Of a stretch of 64,000 nt of DNA, positions 1 through 11,292 are shown piece after piece. Location of the stretch: positions 86,116,690 through 86,180,689 of the forward strand of contig CM069443.1 in assembly GCA_035610835.1 (NCBI GenBank). The letters are read 5' to 3'. Both the position numbers and the translations under genes were made by a program. The notes below the pieces were generated by a model, which searched no databases, was not told where the DNA came from, and saw only the letters and a program-made list of their open reading frames with translations. Source of the DNA: Ophiura sarsii (taxonomy: Eukaryota > Echinodermata > Ophiuroidea > Amphilepidida > Ophiuridae). How positions within the stretch are numbered: position 1 is the stretch's first letter; the number at the start of each line of letters is the position of its first letter.

Positions 1-960
1 TGTCATTTAGTTTAGTTTTGATTATTTCATGAATTTCTTTAGATTTGCCTGCGAATGTTATGTTACAACCAAGAAATTTTTCAGGGGCATCTTTCAGGGA
101 TTTTAGCACATTGTCACCGATTGAAAACGTACAGGCATCTGATTTGCCTGAGCGGATGGAGATTGACTTACATTTGACAGGTTTTAGTGTCAAATTCATG
201 GATCTGGTTATTTCGTGAATTTTGTCCATGAGTTTTTGATGTTTACGTTTGTCAGAAGTTATGAGACAAAAGTCGTCGGCAAAGGGTAATGTGATGTAGC
301 GACTACCATCAAGATCGTAACCGTAAGTGTCTTCTAGCGTTTTCAGATGCTGAACGATTGGGTTGAAAACTGTCAAAAAGATAATCGGAGACAAAGGGTC
401 GCCCTGAAAGACTCCTCTTTTAAAATTGAATGGCTTAGACACCCAATCAGTACCTTTGACTTCACCCTGTAGTCTAGAATATAAGTTCTCAACATAATTA
501 CATATTGGTGGGGGAACACCATTTCTTTCTAGAGTGTAATTGATTAAATTGTATTCCACCGAGCCAAATGCGTCGGCCAAATCAAAATAAGTAACATGTA
601 TGGTCTTATTCTTATTTCTAGCATGGGCTAGGAGCTCATTCATGACAAATGTATGTTCGATACAACCATTTATACCTTTTAGAAATGCTTTTTGAGTACT
701 ACAATCCAACAAGTGGTTACTTTGCAAATACGAGGAAAGTCTATCAGCGATAATTTGGTGGAATACCTTTCCTACACATGAAGTTAGTGATATCATCCTA
801 AAGTTCTGCGGATCAGAGGTATCACCAGCCTTGTGGATCAACGTAACGGTGCTTTTTGACCAGCTCTCCGGGGGGTCACCTGCCTCCATGATCTTGGTAA
901 ACATTGTTGCGAGGACAACAATGTTGTTTTCATCGAGTCTGGGCGAGTTTCTGAGCTCTA
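1..960 (-). mobile_element. Non-LTR retrotransposon reverse transcriptase, partial
   Basis: The minus strand is open from about 960 down to position 1, without a stop in the parts I translated. It shows reverse-transcriptase blocks in order: an LIHKAG entry, QKAFLKGINGC, YFDLADAFGSV (first catalytic Asp), GVFQGDPLSP, and FADDFCLI (the FADD form of the YADD active site). The QK-x-F-x-x-G-x-x-GC-x-EH block resembles R2/NeSL-type elements more than CR1 or L1, but the clade is not certain. The 3' part lies outside the window. Confidence 0.85.
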
Positions 961-1427
961 AATCCGAATTTGTTAAAGAGCAGAAACAAACGTCGAGATA
1001 TACCAAACATGAATCTAGTGCAGTTAAGAAAGCCCGTGCCACTAAAAACTCTCTACGCAAGAAAGCCTTTGGCAAGAACAGTACCAAAGAAGACATGAAA
1101 GAATTCAGACAAGCTGTAAAGTCTCATAACTATCTAAAGAAACTTGACAAAAATAAACAGAAGCAAAATACTTCTCGTCACCATGAAGCTTTGTACAGGA
1201 AGAACTTCTATAAGTTTGCCAAAAACTGCACGAATGGTACCCTAGATCAAACACCACAGGGCCCAACCTTCTCAGAACTTGAAGCAAACACCTACTTCCC
1301 TTCCAAGTACAGCAAACCACTGCCCGTCGATTTGGAAGCCCTAACTTGGTTCCCATATTTGCCTATCCAAAGCGATGTTCACGCTACAACCCCCTTCAAT
1401 CTAGACCCAATACGAATTTTACCGTAG
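961..1427 (+). mobile_element. Inverted pre-RT segment of the same non-LTR element
   Basis: The + strand encodes a basic, Lys-rich stretch, then YRKNFYKFAKNC, FSELEANTYFPSKYS and LEALTWFP, ending FNLDPIRILP and a stop at 1427. Such NFYKFAK and L-x-WFP motifs lie just before the RT domain in R2-like elements. It faces the RT head to head, with its RT-proximal end furthest from the junction, as expected from a 5' inversion (twin priming). An open frame beginning at 831 overlaps the antisense of the RT and is not one gene. Confidence 0.65.
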
Positions 1428-2177
1428 CAAGGTAAGAATTTTATTTATTTTAATTTGCGTTGAATTTAACCTTTGGAGTAAACATATTTACCCAAATAAA
1501 TATTTATTTAAGTACAAATGAGGTGTGATTTCTCATTTTAAATGAGTGGAAATGATGAAAATGTAAATATTTAAATAGTTCAAAAACCATGCGGTATAAA
1601 ATTATGACATGATGACAGAGTGCAAACCTGTCGAATTCGATCCGTGCAAATATATTAAATAAAGAGAGAACTTGTGTAAAAATGTGTTTGTTCTGATAAT
1701 TTTGAGTTAGAGAACTAGAGAACTTTATTGTAAATCATACACCCATGTGCATATGCACCAGCATTAAAAAAATGTTTTTATATTATTTAAATGAGCACCG
1801 TATCAATATGGCTTGATCAAAATTAAGCCAGTGGCATAAATGAGATTGGATCAAGACTATTCTTTTCTCATGTCTGAAGGCTGACAGCAAAATTGTTAAC
1901 TTTATTTGTTGGGAGTGGCTGTTTTTAATAATAATTCAACCAGCATGCTTATATAGGCTTTTTCAGCCTGGACCGAGCAATTTGCTTGAATCTGGTCCCC
2001 ACATAGGTTACGTTCTTATGTTTTTAGTATACTTATACGCACTGCCCTCAATAGTCGAGAAATGGTAATAATGTTGTCGTTGATTGCCACATCCGGGTAA
2101 TTTGAGTGTAACGCTGATGTCATGCGAAATACGTGAAACTTCGTACTTGCAGATGGCATTTCTCAAAGAGAGTAGTT
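1428..2177. other. Intergenic, nothing recognised
   Basis: AT-rich sequence without a supportable gene, RNA or structured repeat. Confidence 0.5.
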
Positions 2178-3300
2178 TTAATCACAGAATAAGTTATTGT
2201 AGCTGATAAAATGTGTTTCAACCTTTCCATTGATATCAAATATGTGGTATTTACCAGCCAAATAATGTGTTAAAAAAGTAAAAAAAGGTATACCTTTAGA
2301 TTTGCGTCGGGATGTTGCTCTTTGTATTTTTATTGAAATTGTTCTCATAGAATGTATTTGTTTAAAATAAAAAATAATTAATTGTAGAATCTTTTCAAAT
2401 TTAAAAATTTGGTGGGAAATGATCAAGTGGGATGGGTATGAGTGTGTGATAAAGTTATGTATCCTATAACTAATGGAATATTTATATAGTCGATACATCA
2501 GAATTATGAGTATTACTTTGCATTAGTTGCTACATACCGTTAGCTCCAAAATAATATCCAGTTCCAAAGCATAATGCAGATATTAATGTACTACCAATAA
2601 TCATAACAGATTCGTTTATATTTTTTACTGTTTTCTTTATCTATTAACTCATCATTTACATCTTCTAGTGCATTATTTGTATCAATGTATTTTATATATT
2701 GCTTCTATATTTGTTTCGCCCATTATTAATATATATATTTTTTGTTGTATGAACAGCATATCAAATTAAAATTTAACTTGACCCCTGACCCTGCTGTACT
2801 GTTTGGAGATGGTTGGTCATAGCTTCTTGCTTGCCTTTCTTCACACCCTTTTTCAGCCTCTTCATGAATTAGTTGCTCTCGCTCGGCACTCATTTTTTAA
2901 GTTCGGTTCGCCTTTTTTTCTAATTTGCATTTTGTGGTCACGCCAAACGTTCTATTTCTTGAAGCATTATTTTAAACTACTCATCACTGATTTGGTTATC
3001 TTTTAGAGCTTCTGATACTAATCCATTATCTGATGAAAGCTTGGCCATGGCGATGATTTTAATACGTTCATGTCTTTCAACTTTGCGTAATATTACTTTG
3101 GAAATTGCTGAACTTACAACACTTATTGTTCCTATTGTAACTGAAACAATTCCAAGGGGAAGGGCAGCAAAGACTCCTATACCTGTACCAAGTGCTGTGA
3201 CAGCTGCTGTACCGGCCCTATAGCCGTAATTCCCGAACCGGTATTGATATAATAAAATATGTTAAAAATTGCTTTATACCGACGTCTTAGACGTCCTCCA
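2178..3300 (-). pseudogene. Degraded minus-strand frames with a glycine/alanine-rich membrane-like segment
   Basis: Reading the minus strand from about 3230 gives AGTAAVTALGTGIGVFAALP, then a hydrophobic IVSVTIGTISVVSSAISKVI and a charged tail KVERHERIKIIAMAKLSSDN that breaks at a stop near 2985. Further down, near 2540-2600, a frame-shifted piece reads MIIGSTLISALCFGTGYYFG, another membrane-like segment. The pieces look like decayed small proteins of one mobile or virus-like element together with the two frames upstream (3716-4330). Family not identified. Confidence 0.45.
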
Positions 3301-3394
3301 TCTTCACTTTCTTTTTCTAGGAAGTCTCTTATTTCACGTATTTCTTGTAATCTAAAGTTTTGAGCTTCAAGACGGGGTCCTGAGTTGGATACCT

Positions 3395-3415
3395 CCCCCC
3401 CCCCCCCCCCCCCCC
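3395..3415. repeat. Poly-C tract
   Basis: An uninterrupted run of 21 C, one of about a dozen long G:C homopolymers in the window. Confidence 0.9.
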
Positions 3416-3715
3416 ACCCCCTGCCCCTGGTGAGGAAGAAGGAGTTAAGTGAAATTTGGTTTGATCTTCACAATACTAAACCTATGTACAATATTTTAAT
3501 TTGATTTAAAAAATAAAAAATAATTTGACAATAGACATCAAAATTACAGTATGAACATTATGCAAGAATGGGCATTTATATGCAATTTTGGGAGATTTTG
3601 GGGGCTTAAAACGGGCTAAAAAACACCTGAAGTCCCCTATCCAAATTGACATCTTTTCTCGCTCTAACGGAGAAGTATACTTTTCCATCATCGTCAGGTT
3701 GCACAATATATCTTG

Positions 3716-4054
3716 CTAAGATGTATGGTCTGGTATCATGTTCGTGTTGCTGAATTCTGCCCACGTATTGCTTTTTACAGCGTCTGTCTCGTCCACAGGG
3801 TCTCCAATTTCTTTGATTGTGTTGTAGCCCATTATTATATTTCCTGTCATTATTCCACCAGATTTGCTTAATTTTTCCGTATTGAGGTGTGATATTAAAT
3901 CTGAAACAAACCTAGTAGTTGCGGCGTGATGTCTTTGACTTGGCTCACCTAATTTGATAATTTTGTTTTGTTTCATATCAAGGTCTTGCATAACTGCACT
4001 AGTGGGGGTTAAAGGGGTTTGCATGGTTGTATAATTTGGCCCGTAAATACTCAT
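3716..4054 (-). CDS. Short protein with tail-fibre-like KNKI..LG..P repeat motif, mobile-element remnant
   Basis: 112 codons from ATG at 4054. The protein has two copies of a pattern common in phage and virus fibre proteins: MKQNKIIKLGEPSQRHHAAT followed by a V-x-x-L-x-x-H, and then GGIMTGNIIMGYNTIKEIGD followed by VDETDAVKS. In fibres this motif builds trimeric beta structures. The frame is intact here, but the genes on either side on the same strand are broken, so this is probably a surviving piece of an inserted element, not a host gene. Its origin (virus, polinton-like element or other) is inference only. Confidence 0.5.
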   Translation of the reverse strand: MSIYGPNYTTMQTPLTPTSAVMQDLDMKQNKIIKLGEPSQRHHAATTRFVSDLISHLNTEKLSKSGGIMTGNIIMGYNTIKEIGDPVDETDAVKSNTWAEFSNTNMIPDHTS

Positions 4055-4059
4055 GTTAT

Positions 4060-4330
4060 ATCATATAATATTATATATTTTTTATTTCAAGATTTAGATC
4101 GATTGGCGGTAAATGATTGTCTAGCGTGTGCATTATTCTGTTTCCCCATTCTACTTTAAAAGCAAAATCAAGCTCATCTATATATATCCCCTGAGGTAAG
4201 TGAAGTATAATCGGGATTAACAAAATAAAATGTGGAATGTTGTCCAAAGGGCTCTGGCGATATTGGAATGATTTCTAACAGTTGAGATTCTTTTAAATTC
4301 TGATTTTGATTATGGTAATTGCCCGTTGTC
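4060..4330 (-). pseudogene. Frameshifted minus-strand frame upstream of the fibre-like gene
   Basis: Minus strand reads EIIPISPEPFGQHSTFYFVN and LTSG in one frame, then after a one-base shift IDELDFAFKVEWGNRIMHTL followed by DNHLPPIDLNLEIKNI and a stop just before the next ATG. The tight spacing suggests neighbouring genes of one former element. Confidence 0.4.
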
Positions 4331-4709
4331 GATAATTGCTTTAGATATATAATTGCTTTAAATATATAAGTATTCAGAGAGACATCTTTTCGCTTGATGA
4401 CAAAATGACCGTATGGGATTGTCCATGAAACTCAGAGTAGCGACACTATTCCGGAAGGTCTATACCTTTGAATTTTTATAAGCTCTACCGTTTACGGTAT
4501 TGATCACTTTGTTCAATGGCTAGTCTAACTAGAAACGGTTGTCAATAAATATTACGCTCCCGATTTATCAGTTGAGCACTGTATTGACCTCTTTCGGAAT
4601 ATAATGTTGCTCTGACCGCTGGTTTTAACACCATTGATTGTGTATTCTCATTTTCAATTGGTCAAAATCCTGCGATCAGAGAGACCTCTTTTCGCCTGAT
4701 GATTAGACC

Positions 4710-5060
4710 TACCGCTTAACAATTGGTGACGGACACGATCATACCAAATCTGCGGGTGCCTAGAAAACGGGGACGAAAAACGGGGACAGAAAAACGGGGG
4801 TACCGTACGCGTTTAAAAAAGACCGCGCGTGCTGATTGTTCAATCTTGAAATCGTTACGCGCATGCATGGCATAGTTGTTCCGCGAACAACAAAACACGC
4901 TCGCGTGAAATAGCTTAAATTTCGTCCATTACGTTATAACAGTGACTGTAATGGGCAGTGCTAATTTGAGCATATCAACATTGTGCGCAAGTGAATTGAT
5001 TTTTCTGATTTATTGAGAACAAAACCTACGCATGTATTGACATTCATACACGACATATAA
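4710..5060. repeat. Dispersed repeat with copies near 34705 and 48320
   Basis: The segment around 4888-5055 (GAACAACAAAACACGCTCGC, then GAGCATATCAACATTGTGCG and CGCATGTATTGACATTCATA) recurs in part at 34703-34790 and at 48328-48420. This marks a dispersed element family whose ends I could not define. Confidence 0.6.
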
Positions 5061-5293
5061 ATCTAATTATTTGTTCATATATTTAAGGGGGGGCGGGGCT
5101 CAAGGAAGTTTTTGACTTGATTTTTGGAATTTTGTGAGTGCTGTAATTATTAAACAAGTATACATTTTTGGAAAGGAAATGGTTCAGAGAATCCAAATTT
5201 TGTATCAATTTTGACCAAAAATGTTGATTTTTTGAGAAGACCCAAAAAATGTCAGCAAGGCTAACAAAAATCCCAAATTTATAGATTATGATG

Positions 5294-5412
5294 TTAAGAC
5301 ACTAACTAAGGGACGATTTTTTTTCACTTTTTTTTCACTTTTTGGTCAAAATTTCAACAACAAAAATTGATAGGGTTTAAAAAAAAAATCGTCCCTAAGT
5401 TAGTGTCTTTAA
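5294..5412. repeat. Small foldback element, TTAA-flanked
   Basis: Inverted arms of about 32 nt, TTAAGACACTAACTAAGGGA then CGATTTTTTTT on the left and the reverse complement on the right, enclose about 50 nt of A/T-rich sequence. Both ends carry TTAA. Confidence 0.75.
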
Positions 5413-6224
5413 GAGCCATCTCAGGTAAATATCGAGTATGGGTGGCAAAGCTCGCCGATTTTTTTTTTTTTCCTGGCCAGGTTGAAGTACTTTGGTAGCA
5501 TATCAGAAAAACGAGATTAGTTTTTTAATCTTTTACTCGTTGCCATGGCAACAGCCCAATTTAGATTTTGGCCATTTTTGGTCAATATCAGTTAAAATAG
5601 TCGAAATTTACCGCACATTCGTTATCTTATTGCAGCAATATGCAAGATTTTTTCAAAAGTAGCTATTACTTGATAAAGACACATCTTTATACTTTAGACA
5701 CAAATAATTTTTAAAAAATGTTTTGATGTATTTTCTGACCTGGCAACACTACTAGTTTTGACATATTAAGAAAATTGATATTTTAGCCTATCTTTGCATC
5801 TCGTAAAAACTACTTGCCAGGGCACTCAGGATATTGTCCTCATAGGAGGAGGGAGAGATGACTTTACCCTATTCATATCTGATGAAAACAGCTTGGGGTA
5901 TTATATACTTTAACGGCAGTGGTGCCAGATAATGACGCATTTTGGAAAAATTACAATATTTCGTTTGTTACAAATAATGACATTCATTTTGATACTGAAG
6001 CCATTTTATTACGACAAATTGGATTTAGTATATACCAGATGTTCCAGGGACTTCCATAGATACCCGTTAAGTAAAGCAGGTGGTAATATAGGGCCTATAC
6101 TTCTACTCTTGTTGCCAGAAAGTTCACAGTTCGGCAACATTGCTATATTCAGATAATTTGATTTCGTATATTAGTCGGGTATGTACAGAGGGGTTGATGT
6201 GCACCCCCAGTACTAAACCAAGAC
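5413..6224. other. Intergenic, nothing recognised
   Basis: AT-rich; no gene or clear repeat boundary seen. Short open frames look random. Confidence 0.5.
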
Positions 6225-7365
6225 CAACTTTTTAGGTGTCTTTAAGGGTCCTTAAACACATTTTATATGTTAACAGTGAAAAAAAATGGGATGCTCTCCA
6301 GATATCCAAGATGGCGTCCAAAATGGCCGCCAAAACGGGTCAAATCCCATAAAATGACATATAGCAATCAAATTGTATGGTGAAAGTATAGTTGTAATAG
6401 TGGGATGTATGTATTAGACCACTAGACACTCATATCTAGAAGTTTTGCTTTGTTAACACACCTAAATCCAAGATGGCCGCCAAAATGGCCGCCAAAAATG
6501 ATAAAATTCTATATATTGGCATATATAAACCAATGCACTATGATCAGAATATATTTTTAACAATGGGATGTATGTGTTAGACCACTAGAAACTCATACCT
6601 AGTATTTTTCTTTGTAAACATACTTTAAAGCCAAAATGGCCGCCAAATTAATGGTCGAAATTGGTCTAAAGTGGTCACAAATTCCATTAAAAAGGCTAAT
6701 ATCAACCGAAATGTATGATGAAAATATAATTTTAACGATGAGATGTATGCGTTAGACCACTAGTAGCTCATAACCAATATTTTTGCTTTGTTAACACAGT
6801 TCAAAATCCAAAATGGCCCCTAAAATGGTTCCCGAAGTGGCTGAAATAATTGTCAAATTCCATAAAATTAGATAATATCAACCTAAATGTACGATGAAAA
6901 TATCTTTTTAATGATGGGATGTATGTATTAGACCACTAGTTACTCATATCTAGTATTTTTGATTTTTTAACATACTTAAACATCCAAAATGGCCCCCAAA
7001 ATGGGTCCCAAACTGACTGAACAAATTGTTGGAATTCCATAAAATGGGATAATATCGACCAAAATATATGATGAAATTATAGTTTTAACATTGGGGTATG
7101 TAATAAACAACTAGTAACTCATATCCAGTATATTTGCATTGTAATAACATACTTTAAAACCAAGATGGCCACCAAAATTGCCGCTGTAAATGTAAAAATA
7201 GTCTACATGAGTGTATGGTAATCCAAAATAGATCTTGTAAGAGTGTATATTACATCAAATTCACCAAATAGTATGTTCTAAACTGCTATGCTATTACTTT
7301 TAGAAATAAGGCCCCCCTCTGTGACAATTTTGATTCAGTAGCACTTTCCAAAATGGCTGCCAGAA
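6225..7365. repeat. Diverged tandem repeat, AAAATGGCCGCC family, left arm of an inverted repeat
   Basis: Units of about 130-160 nt each carry CCAAAATGGCCGCCAAAATG-like words, then CATAAAATG, then GGGATGTATGTATTAGACCA and CTAGTAACTCATATCTAGTA. At least six diverged copies. The final part (about 6925-7365) is repeated in inverse orientation at 7475-8245, making a large imperfect palindrome. Confidence 0.8.
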
Positions 7366-7474
7366 TTTACATGCTGTACATTTACCAATACCCTAACTTT
7401 AATGTGATAGCATTCACATAATATGGTCATTTACAATACAAAACAAATGTGTTAGGTCATTTAACATCAACTTA

Positions 7475-8245
7475 TCCATTCTGGCAGCCAGTTTGGAAAG
7501 TGATACTGAATCAAATTGACACAGAGGTGGGCCTTATTTCTAAAAGCAATAGCTTAGCAGTTTAGAACATATTATTTGGTAAATTTGATTAGAGCGTGTG
7601 TGGTCTAACGGATAGATCGCAGGTCTCATAATACAAAGGTTGCGAGTTCGAGCCCCGCTACGGCCAACATGTTTGTATCCTTAGGCAAGGTACTTAGTCT
7701 CAATTGCATCGTGGTTCAGAAGTCACGTATAAATGGTGGTCTCGTGCATCAGAAGAGCAAAAATCCGAGCACGTTAAAGGTCACAGACTCCTTCGCAAAG
7801 AGTAGGGGATCATCCCGTTCTGTGTACATAGAAATTCATGTCCCTAGGTTTCAGGGGCACTGTACCGTTAATGTCCGAGGTAGGGCGCTGTGTACAGTAT
7901 AACAGTATATATGTATGTATACACTCTGACAATATCTATTTTGAATTATCATACACTCATGTAGACTATTTTTACATTGACAGCGGCAATTTTGGTGGCC
8001 ATCTTGGTTTTAAAGTATGTTATTGCAATGCAAATATACTGGATATGAGTTATTAGTTGTCTATTACATACCCCGATGTTCAAACTATACTTGCATCATA
8101 TATTTTGGTTGATATCATCACATTTTATGGAATTCAAACAATTTGTTCAGTAATTTTGGGACTCATTATGGGGGCCATTTTGGATTTTAAAGTATCTTAA
8201 CAAAGACAAAATACTAGATATGAGTTACTAGTTGTCTAAAAAATA
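7475..8245. repeat. Right arm of the inverted repeat, interrupted by a SINE
   Basis: The reverse complement of about 6925-7365, including the wording around GGCAGCCAGTTTGGAAAGTG and GGTGGCCATCTTGGTTTTAA. Without the SINE at 7590-7922 the arm reads through continuously, so the SINE is younger than the repeat. Confidence 0.75.
7590..7922 (+). mobile_element. tRNA-Met-derived SINE
   Basis: Head (about 7594-7668) resembles elongator tRNA-Met: TGGTCTAACGGATAG for box A, GGTCTCATAAT with a CAT anticodon, and GCGAGTTCGAGCCCC for box B. The body contains TTAGGCAAGGTACTTAGTCT, a word like those in other marine SINEs, and the tail is (GTAT)n-like. It sits inside one arm of an inverted repeat, whose other arm shows the empty site. 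Not a functional tRNA: the acceptor stem is poor. Confidence 0.75.
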
Positions 8246-8246
8246 C

Positions 8247-8842
8247 TAGTGCCATGATACTTCCATGCATAAACAATGTATGATGATATTCAAAGTTCAT
8301 GGTTTGTGTTTACAATTTAGAATTAATATGAATTAAAACACGGATATTTTTATGCATGCACATAATTTATCAACGCAACTAGTAATACTTTGGTTGTACC
8401 AAAATTTAAGTCTAACTCAGGTATGCGAACGTTTCATGCCTGAAACAACTTGCCATCAACAATCAGGACCGAGCTTGAGAATATGTCAGTGCAACAATTT
8501 AAAACAAAGATCCATGGAATTTAAATTTTGTGTTCTAAAGTATATTACAATTCTGCATTTTCTTGCTGAATTTATCTGATGGTTTTGTATATATATTTAT
8601 GTAAATAGTTGTTATATTCCATGTATATTGTAAATAATTATGTATTTTTCTCTGTGAAATGAGGGCCTGCTTGGAAAGCAGTGCTTGACACTGAAGCTGT
8701 TTACCCTCAATAAAGAAAGATTAAATAATAATAATAATACTAGATCTGAATATTTGTTTTTCAATTCATATTAAATCTTAACACAAACCATGAACTTTGA
8801 ATATCATAATACATTGTTTATGTGTTGAAGTATGGCACTACT
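8247..8842. mobile_element. TIR element with an inserted LINE 3' end
   Basis: Arms of about 90 nt: TAGTGCCATGATACTTCCAT at the left end and its inverse ending GGCACTA at the right, both containing CAAAGTTCATGGTTTGTGTT. Between the arms lies a retroposon tail (8345-8738). Confidence 0.7.
8345..8738 (+). mobile_element. 5'-truncated LINE 3' end (CR1/Jockey type RT C-terminus plus 3' UTR)
   Basis: One frame ends with a Trp codon mutated to TGA followed by NNLPSTIRTELENMSVQQFK and a TAA near 8524. This is the WN-x-LP...FK ending common to CR1/Jockey/L2 reverse transcriptases. A 3' UTR with AATAAAG follows, then an (AAT)n tail at 8714-8738. Confidence 0.65.
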
Positions 8843-10515
8843 AGGTTTTAATTGGCATACTTATTCTGAAATCCTATAATTCTAGCAATATAAATGCGTG
8901 ATCATTTTAGAAATCTATCAAGCCTGTATGTCGGGTATGTCGGTAACCTTTTTTTCATACTACAGTGTGTTCAGGTTGTTTAGAAGATCGTAACACACGT
9001 TGCACGTGTGGATAACACTAAGTTTGAAATAGCGCTGTAACTCACATAATGAGGTTGTGCTACAAATTAAACTGAATGATGATAATCGATTGGCCATCAA
9101 CTATAACAATACCGTAGTTAGACCTGGATCGCTGCAGGAATGAATATTGCTTCTTATCTCTTATGGTATTCTAGTCTCAGCTATGTGTCACAAGACGAAT
9201 TATATTGGTTGAAAAATGCGACACACCAGTAGGCATGCTTTTATGCCCCCGTTTATGCCCCTCCCCCGTGTCTCCATGCCCCCCCCCCCCCCCCCCGTAT
9301 ATGACGCCCCTGCCCACGTCAAGGAAGGTTTAACAGGCAATGGCAATGGACGGCTTCTTAATACTGAGCAGAGATTGGTAAATGTAGTGGTAACTTTGTG
9401 TGAAAAATAAAAAATAAATCGCATTTACCGTTTGTCTTAGGTGAAACCTTTTAACTGCAGTACCCAATCACGGTAAATGCAATTGACTTTTTCTTTTTCT
9501 TAAAACGTTAACGAGTATTTCTCTTAACATGTTTGAAAATCCTAAAACGTCGACTTGATTTTCAAAACAAGATTGCTTCTTTTCAATATTACAGTTTTTT
9601 ACTCACCCTGTAATATTTTGGATCACCATATTATGTACAAGCACCAATGGATATAGCACTCAGATCAGTGCAAATGTGTCCGTAATAATAACACAAATAT
9701 TTGCATCTGCTCAAAACCATTAAAACAGTTTACCTATTGAACGTGCAGGCAGTAGTCGGATGATTAAATCAGCTTCTCATTAGAATAGGCTTTTAGTAAA
9801 AATGAATCATAAGTCAGGCGCAAATGGGCCATATATCGTTAGACAATAAAAGCAATCATATGGATTTTATTAGATAAACTAAGTACCTATAAAAGGTTAT
9901 ATAAAAATTAATAATTTAAGGTGTGCCCAGCTTCTGAGCAATACCGTACTTGAGAGTCTCTCCTCCTAGGCGTTTTTACTCACCAGTGGGGTGAATAAGC
10001 GAATGGAATAATCTCTTGCAATGTATTCAGAAGGGAGGGGTGTCTCGGGTCAGCGTTCTGGTTGGTTGGTTTGAAACCCGCTATTCGAGGAAGCACAACA
10101 AAACAGGTATGCCAGCTATTACTACTTCTATGTAAAAAAATGAAATTATGTTTTTCATAATAATTGATATACCTTTGTTTCAAAATAACATGTTATGGGC
10201 GTTCAAAGGTTTTGAAATGTCATACAGGTCTCAACAATTATTGTTGTCTCATTCATAAACAAATTCGATAATATAATATGGGTTATCCATGTTATTGTTT
10301 AGCTGCCATCATCTCGGGAATAGTAACAGTTTCTGTGATTTTCGAAAGGAAGACACATCTGTTTCATGATATGTAGGCCAATTTGGTAACACAGTTTCAT
10401 GAAATGAATTGGACACCATGCACCGATTCAATTGAACGTAGCATAGACCGGGTGCAATTCCCCCTTTGTAGTCCGTTGCGCATAGCTACTATTTTACCAG
10501 TAGTATATGACATTG
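8843..10515. other. Intergenic with a poly-C tract at 9279-9296
   Basis: No supportable gene. Contains an 18-base C run near 9279 and otherwise plain AT-rich sequence. Confidence 0.5.
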
Positions 10516-10781
10516 TACTCTCTAACTGTAAAACGAGTGAAAATAGTGGAAGTTCACTCGAAAAGGAGTGAAGGGAGTGAAACGCCGGACAACCCGTTTT
10601 AGAGTGGAAAATTTCCACTCTAAAATGAGTGTGAAAGTTAATTTTTCACTCTCAATAGAGTGAAACATTGTCATATAAAATCCCCTTTCACTCCTTTTAG
10701 AGTGTTTTTCACTCAAAAACGTGTTGTCCTGCGTTTAATTCCTTGAAAGAGTGGAAAACCACTTTAACATTTAGAGAGTAT
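10516..10781. mobile_element. Foldback element built of GAGTGAAA words
   Basis: Ends are TACTCTCTAACTGTAAAAC and its inverse (TTTAGAGAGTA). The interior repeats GAGTGAAA, AGTGGAAA, and CACTC/TTTCACTC in both orientations, including a perfect AGAGTGGAAAATTTCCACTCT palindrome-like core. The same end recurs at 60020. No coding. Confidence 0.8.
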
Positions 10782-11227
10782 TTTACAATTTCGAAAAAAA
10801 ACTTGATTTGTTAGCTTATACATATTTGGAATATCCGAGTTTCGTAGCCATTTTTGATTGTGGTCTATAACCAATAATCTAGCCTCCGGTTAATATCAAA
10901 TTGTTATTTAAATTTTATGTTATTGAAGCTGCAACTTTCAAAACTGTTTCAGTAGAATTTTGTAAAAATTATGTGGAGAAGCCTCAAAGGGTAGACCTTG
11001 ACTTGAAACCAAAAATAATCCAACATATACCCTAAAAATTGTTTTTGCTTAACTTTATGGGTTAATCTGTAGCCCTATATTATAGTAATGATTTGTTTTG
11101 TACACTGCACTACTGGGATCAGCCCAGCGTGCATGAATGAATGGGTCGTTCGGATAGAGATTATAAGATGGACGAATTTGAAATGATATACGCAAGTATT
11201 TGATCAAATTATATTATAACATGGAAA

Positions 11228-11292
11228 TATTCGGTCGTTTTTTTTCTTTCCTTTTTTGTTTTGTTTAGAGAACCATTTTCAACTCAGGCACA
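11228..11292 (+). promoter_or_regulatory. 5' leader of the channel gene with a possible 3' splice site
   Basis: A long T-rich tract ends in GTTTAG at 11268, 24 nt before the ATG. It looks like a genuine acceptor, which suggests that a 5' non-coding (or short coding) exon lies upstream. The eight codons between 11269 and the ATG have no stop, so an upstream start cannot be excluded. No TATA box was judged convincing. Confidence 0.45.

Noticed and set aside
831..1427. A 198-codon open frame on the + strand
   Set aside because: Its first part is antisense to the reverse transcriptase on the other strand; only the part after about 960 is real element coding sequence.
7594..7668. A functional tRNA-Met gene
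   Set aside because: Boxes A and B and the CAT anticodon are present, but the acceptor stem does not pair well and a SINE body follows directly.
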